Positions 7,219 through 12,950 of a stretch of 37,314 bases of DNA are shown here, one piece after another. The position numbers and the translations under genes are program-made. The stretch comes from a virus. The stretch covers positions 1 to 37,314 of IMG/VR virus record IMGVR_UViG_3300037493_001584; one strand, written 5' to 3'. The notes beneath the pieces were generated by a model. It worked only from the letters and a program-made list of their open reading frames with translations, did not search any database and was not told where the DNA came from. Position 1 is the stretch's first letter. Each line of letters opens with the position of its first letter.

Positions 7219-7850
7219 CCACACCCCCACGCTGGACGCAGCCCGAACTCGACCACCTAGAGAGCCTGGCGGGTGATGTGCCATTTCCGACGCTGCTCCG
7301 GAGCATGCACTACAAGGCCACCGCCGAGGGTTGGCCGCGGCGAACGGATAAGGCAATTGTGATGAGGATGCGACGCTCCAGGCAGTTCTGCCGTGCCCGT
7401 ACCGGCGAGTGGACCACGACCTACGGCGCAGGGGAGATCCTGGGTTGCCCTGGCAGCCGCGTCGATGCATGGCTAAGGCGGAAGCCCATCGCCAGGATTC
7501 TTGATCCGCAGACGACTGGTGGCACGCGCTACATCAACCGCAGATCATGGCGCCGGCTGGCTCGGGCTATGCCACGGGTGTTCGGTGGGTTCAGCGCTGA
7601 TGCTCTGTTCCTGCTGCTTGAGGATCGTGATCTGGCCGATGCCATTGCAGAGCAGCATCCGCGGCCGATGGGTGACTGGCGGGTGAGGTGCGTCGAGACG
7701 GGCGAGATCTACAGCAGTTGTGGCGCCGCGGCCCGTGAACTCCATGTAACGCAGGCCTGCATCAGTCTGGCGATTCGTCAGCGGCGGACGGTGACGGCGC
7801 TGGGAATGACGTTTGAGGCATTGCGGGGTGCGGGGCCGGTGCTCGATTGA
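7215..7850 (+). CDS. DNA-binding protein with Myb/SANT-like N-terminus and NUMOD1-like C-terminus
   Basis: This 211-residue protein starts with GTG at 7215, overlapping the helicase stop. Residues about 5-60 (RWTQPELDHLESLAG ... GWPRRTDKAIVMRMRR) look like the Myb/SANT-type helix-turn-helix used by phage DNA-binding proteins. A middle segment (GEILGCPGSRVDAWLRRKP) resembles a second helix-turn-helix of the AlpA kind. The C-terminus (ETGEIYSSCGAAARELHVTQ ... ISLAI) resembles the NUMOD1 repeat of homing-type nucleases, but no nuclease domain is present. It may be a regulator, or a remnant of a homing endonuclease that kept only its DNA-binding parts. Its place in the recombination cluster does not settle the choice. 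Confidence 0.65.
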   Translation: MTTPPRWTQPELDHLESLAGDVPFPTLLRSMHYKATAEGWPRRTDKAIVMRMRRSRQFCRARTGEWTTTYGAGEILGCPGSRVDAWLRRKPIARILDPQTTGGTRYINRRSWRRLARAMPRVFGGFSADALFLLLEDRDLADAIAEQHPRPMGDWRVRCVETGEIYSSCGAAARELHVTQACISLAIRQRRTVTALGMTFEALRGAGPVLD

Positions 7851-7858
7851 CTGCCGCC

Positions 7859-8254
7859 ATGAGCGAGCACATCACCCAGCAGCAGATCCTGCTTGCTTAC
7901 GGCAGCGGCAGCGTCAGGCTGTGGCGCAACAACGTCGGCACCGGCTGGGCAGGCCAGGCCACCAAGGTCTCGGCAGGGAACCGCCAAGCCATCGCCGCCG
8001 GCCTGCGTCCCGGTGATGTAGTTATCCGGCAGGGCCGGCCGCTGCACGCTGGGTTGTGCGTTGGCAGCTCCGATCTGATCGGTTACCGGGTGGTCGATCG
8101 CGTGGCTCAGTTTGTGGCGCTGGAGGTGAAGTCAGCCACGGGCAGGCCAACGGCGCAGCAGGTGCAATTCCTAGATCACATCAACGCTGTTGGAGGACTG
8201 GCCGGCATTGCCCGCTCCGTTGATGATGCCGCAGCGATATTGCGACTTACCTAG
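7859..8254 (+). CDS. VRR-NUC domain nuclease
   Basis: This 131-residue protein is a stand-alone VRR-NUC nuclease (PD-(D/E)XK superfamily). The core is visible: GSSDLIG with Asp72, then VALEVKS with Glu89 and Lys91, then Gln101 and a GGLAGIARS strand, all in family order. The ATG at 7859 is preferred to a TTG at 7847 because the domain is complete without the four extra residues. VRR-NUC proteins cut branched or flapped DNA, and phages often carry them beside recombination genes. Here the gene sits just upstream of the RecT-like gene, where many phages have an exonuclease, so it may be the nuclease partner. It is the last gene before an internal promoter. Confidence 0.88.
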   Translation: MSEHITQQQILLAYGSGSVRLWRNNVGTGWAGQATKVSAGNRQAIAAGLRPGDVVIRQGRPLHAGLCVGSSDLIGYRVVDRVAQFVALEVKSATGRPTAQQVQFLDHINAVGGLAGIARSVDDAAAILRLT

Positions 8255-8280
8255 TCAAAGGGGTGCAAAGGAGAACCAAT

Positions 8281-8290
8281 CCCCTATAAT
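8281..8290 (+). promoter_or_regulatory. Promoter for the RecT-like/SSB unit (CCCCTATAAT)
   Basis: A perfect TATAAT at 8285-8290 preceded by CCCC lies in the 59-base gap before the RecT-like gene. The start codon is 23 bases downstream, as in the two copies of the 28-bp element (24 and 26 bases), whose cores read CCCCTATAGT. There is no recognisable -35 box 17 bases upstream (GGTGCA). The shared core and spacing suggest the same promoter class. Confidence 0.6.
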
Positions 8291-8313
8291 TGCAGAACCA
8301 CCCGCTAACCGCC

Positions 8314-9144
8314 ATGGCGATTCAAAACAGCTCAGCGCTCACTGCGCCGGGCACCAGCACGCTCAGCCTGCAGGTCCAGTCCGTTGACGATCTGGCGCGC
8401 CTTGCTCGGGTGTTTGCTGCGTCCGGCCTGTTCGGCCGTGCCGGCAACCAGGAGACCCTGGTAGCCGAGTGCGCAATACGCCTGATGGCCGGCATGGAGG
8501 CAGGATTCAGCCCGTTTGCCAGCGCCACTGGGGTTCACGTAATCAACGGCCGGCCAGCGTTCAGCGCCAACCTGCTCGCCCAGGCCGTGCGCCGCCACCC
8601 TGACTACGACTACCGGGTGGTGGAGAAAACCGCGCAGCTCTGCCGGATTCGATTCCTATCCCGCGGGGAACTGCTGGGCGAGGAACTATTCACCATCGAG
8701 ATGGCCGAGCGGGCTGGCCTGCTCAAGAACCCGACTTGGCGCAGCTATCCCGAGGCAATGCTGTTCTCCCGTGCGCTCACCGCCGGGATGCGCACCCACT
8801 GCCCCGATGCTCTCGGCGGCCACCCGGCTTACACGCCCGAGGAGCTTGGCAGCGATGAGGTGGTTCCGGTCACGGTGACGGAGCCAGCACCAGCACCGGC
8901 GTCTCCATCGCCTGAGCTGATCAACCAGGCCTTTGTTGCCTGCGGTGATGCTGGCCTGACTGGTGAAGGCCTAGACGCATTGGTATCGGAGCTAAGCCAT
9001 GGCGAAGCCCACTCGCTGGATCAGCTGCCGGTCGGCATCCTGCAAAGGCTGGCCGGCGCCGGCGTCAGCGCCGAGACCGTGGTGCGCTGCAACGGCGCAA
9101 CCACCGTCCTTGACGACGATCTCCCTGCCGCCTGGTCTGCCTGA
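8314..9144 (+). CDS. RecT-like single-strand annealing recombinase
   Basis: This 276-residue protein resembles the RecT-like phage annealing proteins that pair complementary single strands in recombination. Family features seen: LARVFAASGLF near the start, MAGMEAGFSPF, the turn VINGRPAFSANLLAQAV, a helix containing FTIEMAERAGL, then YPEAMLFSRAL and PDALGGHPAYTPEEL. After about residue 190 a proline/alanine linker (PAPAPASPSP) leads to an extra helical region that is not needed for annealing in shorter relatives. The start is ATG 8314; an in-frame TTG at 8290 falls in the promoter and cannot be used. It is followed by SSB, and its C-terminal tail could bind SSB or the nuclease. There is no lambda-type exonuclease nearby; the VRR-NUC protein is the only nuclease neighbour. 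Confidence 0.8.
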   Translation: MAIQNSSALTAPGTSTLSLQVQSVDDLARLARVFAASGLFGRAGNQETLVAECAIRLMAGMEAGFSPFASATGVHVINGRPAFSANLLAQAVRRHPDYDYRVVEKTAQLCRIRFLSRGELLGEELFTIEMAERAGLLKNPTWRSYPEAMLFSRALTAGMRTHCPDALGGHPAYTPEELGSDEVVPVTVTEPAPAPASPSPELINQAFVACGDAGLTGEGLDALVSELSHGEAHSLDQLPVGILQRLAGAGVSAETVVRCNGATTVLDDDLPAAWSA

Positions 9145-9182
9145 CCTGCGGCGATTCACTTACCGAACCACAACCCCCCACC

Positions 9183-9638
9183 ATGTCAGACCTCATCACT
9201 CAAGTCCTGCGCGCCAGCCAGCACCGTTTCATCGGCCGCATGGCCCGCGATCCTGAACTGCGCTCCTTTGATTCTGGTAATTGCGTCTGCAACGTCCGCA
9301 TCTTGATCAACAGGCCAGGCGCCAAGCGTGACGACGGCCAGGAGCCTGACGGCTTCAAGCTCGAAATCTGGGGCGAGAAAGCGCAGGCCTTCACCGATGC
9401 CACCCGCAAGGGCGACCTGGTGGATGTGACCGGCCGGGTGAAGTCGGAGACCTGGACCGACCGCAACACCGGCGAACAGCGCACCGGCCTAGTTGTGTTG
9501 GTTGATGAGTGGGCGCTGGCAGGCAAGCCACGTCAGGCAGCGCCGGCAGCAGCGCCGGCCCCGGCTCCAGCCCGCGCCAACGCACCACAGCCGGCATGGA
9601 ACACAGCGCCACTGTCCGATTCAGACGTGCCTTTCTAA
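9183..9638 (+). CDS. ssb: Single-stranded DNA-binding protein
   Basis: This 151-residue protein has the OB-fold pattern of bacterial SSB: FIGRMARDPELR, CNVRILINR, FKLEIWGEKAQ and GDLVDVTGRVKSETW. An Ala/Pro-rich disordered linker follows. It ends with the acidic tip DSDVPF, which in bacterial SSB docks partner proteins such as recombinases and helicases. It protects single-stranded DNA in replication and recombination. The order RecT-like then SSB fits a recombination cassette. Its stop overlaps the next start (TAATG). Confidence 0.95.
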   Translation: MSDLITQVLRASQHRFIGRMARDPELRSFDSGNCVCNVRILINRPGAKRDDGQEPDGFKLEIWGEKAQAFTDATRKGDLVDVTGRVKSETWTDRNTGEQRTGLVVLVDEWALAGKPRQAAPAAAPAPAPARANAPQPAWNTAPLSDSDVPF

Positions 9639-9898
9639 TGGACGGCCTAACCCAAGCCCGCCAGCAGCTAGACACCCTGCTGGCTGATCTGGAGCAACGT
9701 GAGCAGTCCGTTGCGCAGGCTGCTGAGCTGCTCACCGAATCCGCCGCCGTGCGGTCTGCCTGGCAGCAAGGCGGCATGGCTGAGCGCGATCGGGTGGTGA
9801 TGCTGATTGATCTCCAGCTGGATCAGCTCAGCCGCGGCGGCGTGAACGCCCTAGTGCTCACCGCTCTGCGCCGCCAGGTGCTGGAGGTGGAGGCATGA
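9638..9898 (+). CDS. Small helical protein of unknown function
   Basis: This protein has 86 residues from ATG 9638, which shares one base with the SSB stop. It is not recognised. The sequence is almost entirely alpha-helical with heptad-like spacing (LTQARQQLDTLLADLEQREQ), suggesting a coiled coil. It overlaps the next gene by four bases (ATGA). Tight coupling with SSB suggests a role near replication or recombination, but this is not shown. A longer frame from 9509 runs through the SSB gene and is a shadow. Confidence 0.65.
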   Translation: MDGLTQARQQLDTLLADLEQREQSVAQAAELLTESAAVRSAWQQGGMAERDRVVMLIDLQLDQLSRGGVNALVLTALRRQVLEVEA

Positions 9899-10083
9899 AG
9901 TTCCCACCACTGGCTGAGCAGCAGTGCGGAAACTGCCGATACCGCAGGCCTGGATACGAAATCCCCGGCGTCTGGCGCTGCCATCGCCACGCGCCACAAA
10001 TTGGCCCTCGCGGATCAGAGTGGCCGATCGTTGCAGGTGGTGATTGGTGCGGCGAGTGGGTGCAGCTTGAGGGTGCGCAATGA
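9895..10083 (+). CDS. Small cysteine-rich (zinc-binding?) phage protein
   Basis: This 62-residue protein has paired metal-ligand residues: CGNC near the N-terminus, then CHRH in WRCHRHAP, and DWCGEW near the end. Similar tiny proteins with a final DWCGEW-type motif are common in phage early regions and have no assigned function. The spacing fits one small zinc-binding fold. It overlaps both neighbours by four bases, so it is expressed with the SSB cluster. Confidence 0.7.
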   Translation: MKFPPLAEQQCGNCRYRRPGYEIPGVWRCHRHAPQIGPRGSEWPIVAGGDWCGEWVQLEGAQ

Positions 10084-10535
10084 CTAACCCCTACCGCGCC
10101 ATGTGCGCTGAGCTGATAGAAGCCGTCCTGTCTGATGACAGCCACATCGACTGTGTTCAGATCGCCCGCCGCGCCCGCGCACTGCTGGCCCAGCCCGAGG
10201 CGGAAGGGCCGACGGATGAGGAACTTGAAGAACTTGCCGAGCCGTTCAGCTTTGTTGGCGAAGACGGCTGGACCCGGTCTGTTTATGACGAGTTCGGTTA
10301 CGCCCGCGCCGTCCTTGCCCGCTTTGGCCACCCTACGCCGCAGCCAGTGCCTGTAAGCGAGCGCCTGCCAGGGCCAGACGATGTTAACGAAGATGGCAAC
10401 TGCTGGATGTGGGATAGAGAAAGCTGTTTTTGGGATTGGACTTATATCCGAACCAGGACAAGAGCTGAAATGTACACATACACTCACTGGCTCCCTTTCA
10501 ACGCCCTACCCACCCCCGAGGCCACCAATGAATGA
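10080..10535 (+). CDS. DUF551-containing protein
   Basis: This 151-residue protein ends in a DUF551-like domain, shown by PVSERLPGPDD, a central tryptophan-rich part (NCWMWDRESCFWDWTY) and a final THWLPFNALPTPE. DUF551 occurs in many phages and prophages and has no known biochemical role. The N-terminal half is helical and acidic (DEELEELAEPF). It overlaps the previous gene by four bases and the next by eight, in another frame. Confidence 0.75.
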   Translation: MTNPYRAMCAELIEAVLSDDSHIDCVQIARRARALLAQPEAEGPTDEELEELAEPFSFVGEDGWTRSVYDEFGYARAVLARFGHPTPQPVPVSERLPGPDDVNEDGNCWMWDRESCFWDWTYIRTRTRAEMYTYTHWLPFNALPTPEATNE

Positions 10536-10773
10536 ACCCCTTTCCCCCGCCGCTCAGGCGGTAATGGTTGCCGCTACTAACGGAAATTTCAACGTAGTGA
10601 ACGATCCGGTTTACAAACAGTGCATTGCCGCCGCCCTGGTTGCTGCTGCTGATCAGGTGGTGCCGGAGCCAAATGACACCGACAAGGCATTGCTTGCACT
10701 TGCAGCTATTCGCAACCACTGCAAAGTACGCGATAAATTCCTTGCCATCGCCGCCGAGTTGCAGGGCCAGTGA
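10528..10773 (+). CDS. Small hypothetical protein
   Basis: This protein has 81 residues from ATG 10528, overlapping the end of the DUF551 gene by eight bases. It is not recognised. It is alanine-rich and helical (SPAAQAVMVAATN, IAAALVAAADQV), with a C-terminal KFLAIAAELQ helix. Upstream in-frame codons from 10381 lie inside the DUF551 gene and are probably not used. It resembles short phage proteins of this kind that sit beside DUF551 genes. Confidence 0.65.
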   Translation: MNEPLSPAAQAVMVAATNGNFNVVNDPVYKQCIAAALVAAADQVVPEPNDTDKALLALAAIRNHCKVRDKFLAIAAELQGQ

Positions 10774-10782
10774 CCCTTGGCA

Positions 10783-10832
10783 TGGTATGCTGCATGCGTC
10801 AACCGGCGAGGCCTGAGCGCCCCGGCTGACGC
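10783..10832 (+). promoter_or_regulatory. Extended -10 promoter with a strong 5'-leader hairpin
   Basis: TGGTATGCT at 10783-10791 is an extended -10 box, predicting a start of transcription near 10797. The RNA would then begin with an imperfect 11-bp stem: GCGTCAACCGG at 10796-10806 pairs with CCGGCTGACGC at 10822-10832 (one mismatch, 15-base loop). The stem ends 18 bases before the start codon at 10851. It could stabilise the transcript, control translation or act as an operator. The promoter is a prediction; the inverted repeat is directly visible. Confidence 0.45.
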
Positions 10833-10850
10833 ACCAAAGCATTTCCAGCC

Positions 10851-11039
10851 ATGTCTATTACTTGCCTTGCCGCCTGGGTGGCGGCGTTTGTTCTGTTGCC
10901 GATCGTCGTACTGCTCTGGGCCACCGAGAGCCGCCAGCAACGTGCCCGCAGGTGGCGCCAGGCTGGGCTCACCCAGCAGCGCATTGCTGATCGCCTTGGG
11001 TGCTCACGCAGCACGGCGCGGAGGTTGCTGGTGGGGTGA
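10851..11039 (+). CDS. Small membrane-anchored helix-turn-helix protein
   Basis: This 62-residue protein has two parts. Residues about 3-24 form one hydrophobic membrane helix (AAFVLLPIVVLLW). Residues about 37-60 match a helix-turn-helix of the resolvase/sigma-region-4 kind (RQAGLTQQRIADRLGCSRST). An arginine-rich stretch joins them, so by the positive-inside rule the DNA-binding part should face the cytoplasm. It could tether DNA to the membrane or be a membrane-linked regulator. Its last 71 bases overlap, on the other strand, the 3' end of the 10969-11511 gene. It has its own leader with a hairpin. It is unusually small for a DNA-binding membrane protein; the reading frame is convincing from both motifs. 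Confidence 0.65.
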   Translation: MSITCLAAWVAAFVLLPIVVLLWATESRQQRARRWRQAGLTQQRIADRLGCSRSTARRLLVG

Positions 11040-11511
11040 CCGCATCAAACACTGAGCAATCACGGGCAAACCGTGGGCCCTCGATCTCTGGATCAGGAAA
11101 GCCCATGCTGCAGCCATAGCTATCACTCCAGAACTTGCACTGCTCGCAATTTGGGTCACCTGCTTTAGGTGGTGATCTAAACCACCCAGGCAACAGATCT
11201 TTGTAAATCAAACCGTTGCGAATCTGCCGAATCAACTCACGGCTACAGCCATGCTGATCTGCCAGTAATTGATAGTTGTCGGTTGATTGACGAATTGCTA
11301 TCACCGCCGCGTCATCAATCAACCGCTCAGCCTTTTGCTCGCTATAGGTAATGTTGAAACGGTGCTGGCAGTTCTTGCACTGAAAACGCCGATAACGCCC
11401 GTATTTGGTCGTCCGCGATCCAAATACGAGCGTTGATCCGCCACACTTCAAACACTCCTGCTTCACGGCACCACCGGCAAACGAGACAGGCACTGCTGCG
11501 GCACGGTCCAT
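10969..11511 (-). CDS. Zinc-finger/helix-turn-helix protein with C-terminal cysteine motif
   Basis: This 180-residue protein begins with a zinc ribbon like those in IS1 InsA-type and phage regulators: Cys20, Cys23 (CLKCGG), Cys45 and Cys48 (FQCKNCQHRFN). A helix-turn-helix follows at about 79-100 (YQLLADQHGCSRELIRQIRNG). The C-terminal part has Cys122, Cys125, Cys134 and Cys152 (CEQCKFW ... GCSMGFPDPEIEG ... DCSVF), which looks like a second metal site. It probably binds DNA as a regulator. The last 25 residues past DCSVF are low in conserved character and overlap the plus-strand membrane-HTH gene by 71 bases. It also overlaps its upstream neighbour by 49 bases. Confidence 0.7.
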   Translation of the reverse strand: MDRAAAVPVSFAGGAVKQECLKCGGSTLVFGSRTTKYGRYRRFQCKNCQHRFNITYSEQKAERLIDDAAVIAIRQSTDNYQLLADQHGCSRELIRQIRNGLIYKDLLPGWFRSPPKAGDPNCEQCKFWSDSYGCSMGFPDPEIEGPRFARDCSVFDAVTPPATSAPCCVSTQGDQQCAAG

Positions 11512-11672
11512 TCGTGCATCTGGTGATCCACCACTAGGTAATGCGGCCAGTTTGATCGGCCGTGGCCGAATGCCGCAGTTACCTTGGCTGGCAGCTGCTT
11601 ATGGCCGGCAATGTAGACCTCATCACCAGCAGCGAAGCGCCAAGGGTCGGCGTTGAGAAGTTCATGAATCAT
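11463..11672 (-). CDS. Small hypothetical protein with SH3-like beta pattern
   Basis: This 69-residue protein is not recognised by name. Alternating hydrophobic strands (FAAGDEVYIAG, LPAKVTAAFG, PHYLVVDHQ, EWTVPQQCL) suggest a small SH3-like beta barrel of the kind found in phage accessory proteins. It overlaps the downstream zinc-finger gene by 49 bases, and the upstream membrane-protein gene by four bases (ATGA). Both overlaps support expression as one unit running from the Gp157-like gene. Confidence 0.6.
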   Translation of the reverse strand: MIHELLNADPWRFAAGDEVYIAGHKQLPAKVTAAFGHGRSNWPHYLVVDHQMHEWTVPQQCLSRLPVVP

Positions 11673-11845
11673 TGCATTGCTCCATAAGCGGGCTGGATCT
11701 GCACGTCTCGCTCCTGCACCGCCACGCAGGCAACCAGGCCCAGCAGGCAGAGCGCCAGGCTGATCACGGTTCGGCGACGGGCAGCGGCCTGGGCAGCAAG
11801 CACAGCACGCCGGCGTTGCGCCTTGTAGACAGCCAGCGAAACCAC
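11669..11845 (-). CDS. Small single-pass membrane protein, function unknown
   Basis: This protein has 58 residues when started at GTG 11845. An arginine/alanine-rich head (VYKAQRRRAVLAAQ) leads into one hydrophobic helix (TVISLALCLLGLVACVAV) and a short polar tail. The cysteine in LVAC could also be a lipobox-like site, but the charged head is long for a signal peptide. The open frame extends upstream to 12064 with no good start and overlaps another small gene, so the start is uncertain. It overlaps the next gene by four bases. Confidence 0.45.
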   Translation of the reverse strand: MVSLAVYKAQRRRAVLAAQAAARRRTVISLALCLLGLVACVAVQERDVQIQPAYGAMQ

Positions 11846-11852
11846 AGGCCGA

Positions 11853-12005
11853 TCACTGCAAGGCCTCAAGGCTGATAACCGTGGCGCCCGGGTATTGCTG
11901 CTTGAAACATGCGTAGATCGCAGCTGTGCTCCAACCAGTCGGCACAATCCACTCAATGCTGATCGTTTCATTGTTCTTGCTGCGGTAGGTGATGAAGTAC
12001 GGCAT
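11853..12005 (-). CDS. Small hypothetical protein (50 residues)
   Basis: A compact open frame runs from ATG 12005 to TGA 11853-11855. The product has three or four likely strands and one helix (PYFITYRSKN, TISIEWIVP, WSTAAIYACFKQQYPGATVISLE), so it looks like a folded alpha/beta microprotein. Its start lies three bases after the stop of the 104-residue gene upstream. This spacing and the protein-like composition support a real gene. Function unknown. Confidence 0.55.
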   Translation of the reverse strand: MPYFITYRSKNNETISIEWIVPTGWSTAAIYACFKQQYPGATVISLEALQ

Positions 12006-12008
12006 GGC

Positions 12009-12323
12009 TCAGGTGCTGGAGTCAGGGCAGGCGCTGGCGGTTTCGATTGCTGTGGCGATGGCACGCGACTGACGGGCCAGGTCGCTCATCAGCTCGCGGT
12101 CCAGCGGTAGGGATTCATCCCAGGCGTTATCAGCAACGGCCTGTGCGACCTGCTGCGTGGCATCAATCAGCCCCACCAGCAGCGGCAGGATTGGGTTGTT
12201 GCGGCGGCCGGAGTCGGGCAGCGTGATCAGCCGATTAACGTCGGCGGGGATGGCCTGCCGCGCTGCTTGGAGGATCAGGTCAGACAGTGCGCCATCGCAC
12301 TCAAGGCGGGCAGTGCTGTTCAT
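12009..12323 (-). CDS. Hypothetical helical protein
   Basis: This 104-residue protein is not recognised. It is mostly helical (ALSDLILQAARQAI, ILPLLVGLIDATQQVAQAVAD), with a C-terminal helix (MSDLARQSRAIATAIE). It overlaps the Gp157-like gene by four bases (ATGA) and follows it on the same transcript. It may be an accessory to that protein, but only the coupling supports this. Confidence 0.65.
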   Translation of the reverse strand: MNSTARLECDGALSDLILQAARQAIPADVNRLITLPDSGRRNNPILPLLVGLIDATQQVAQAVADNAWDESLPLDRELMSDLARQSRAIATAIETASACPDSST

Positions 12324-12862
12324 TTAATGCTCCAGCTACGACGCTCGACTAATGCGGCACCTTCAATCTGCGCACCACCTTTGAGTGCTGCGGCTAGCGC
12401 GGTCTTGTCGGCGGTGATGGTGGTCTTCACCCGCTGGAACTGCTCGGGCAGAGTCCACGCCGAACAGGCAAGATCAACAGCGGTTGACTTCCTGCTGGTG
12501 ATCTTGTGCTCTGGCAGCTCCCAGCTCGTCTCATCAGGTGCTACCTTCTGGAGCGCTGCAATCAGCCGCTCCTGCAATGCGTCGGCCTGCTGCTCAGCGC
12601 TGGTGGCTAAGTCCTTGAGGCGCTGAGCGTGAGCGGCCCGGGCAGCGGACTGGGCACGCATGTGATCGATCACCCAGCACCAGGCGTCGGCCTTGGATTC
12701 CAGCGCTTGGCGGTTGCCTGATTCAAAGGCGATCAGCGCTTCGAGCTTTGCGGTGGCTTCGGCAGCTTCCCCTAGGTCATCGCTGAAGAGGAGCTCAGCT
12801 GATTCGTTGATCTGTCGTTGAAGGTGCAGGGCTTCGCCAGTGAGGTCGAAGAGGGTGGCCAT
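12320..12862 (-). CDS. Siphovirus Gp157-like protein
   Basis: This 180-residue protein matches the Gp157 family of phage early proteins. It has an N-terminal helix (LFDLTGEALHLQRQINE), a long coiled-coil region (about 55-115) with WCWVIDHMRAQ, and the C-terminal beta pattern typical of the family: LPEHKITSRKSTAVDL, a PEQFQRVKT segment and IEGAALVERRSWSIK. The family was first noted in streptococcal phages for a link to phage resistance; its molecular role is unclear, and it usually lies near SSB/RecT-like genes. Here it heads a minus-strand unit diverging from the sigma factor, with copy B of the shared promoter element between them. Confidence 0.85.
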   Translation of the reverse strand: MATLFDLTGEALHLQRQINESAELLFSDDLGEAAEATAKLEALIAFESGNRQALESKADAWCWVIDHMRAQSAARAAHAQRLKDLATSAEQQADALQERLIAALQKVAPDETSWELPEHKITSRKSTAVDLACSAWTLPEQFQRVKTTITADKTALAAALKGGAQIEGAALVERRSWSIK

Positions 12863-12898
12863 GGGCCGTTTGCAGTGAACCCGCCAACCCTAGCGTTT

Positions 12899-12926
12899 TG
12901 GTTCCGCATCTGCACCCCTATAGTGG
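12899..12926 (+). promoter_or_regulatory. Copy B of the duplicated 28-bp promoter element, upstream of the sigma gene
   Basis: On the plus strand it reads TGGTTCCGCATC, two variable bases, then CACCCCTATAGTGG. It matches copy A (3913-3940, opposite orientation) at 26 of 28 bases. TATAGT at 12919-12924 is the -10 candidate, 26 bases before the sigma GTG start. The Gp157-like gene starts 36 bases away on the other side, so the element could also control that divergent unit. Confidence 0.6.
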
Positions 12927-12950
12927 GCCAGTCTTCACAATCTCAATCCC

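Noticed and set aside
6850-7470. 206-codon frame on the minus strand antisense to the SF2 helicase gene
   Set aside because: It mirrors a well-supported helicase and spans two genes; composition is shadow-like (Arg/Ala/Gly-rich) with no recognisable motif.
7847-7858. TTG start adding four residues to the VRR-NUC gene
   Set aside because: The ATG at 7859 gives a complete domain, and the TTG overlaps the previous gene's stop without a ribosome-binding site.
8290-8313. TTG start for the RecT-like protein
   Set aside because: It lies within the TATAAT box, upstream of any transcript start from that promoter.
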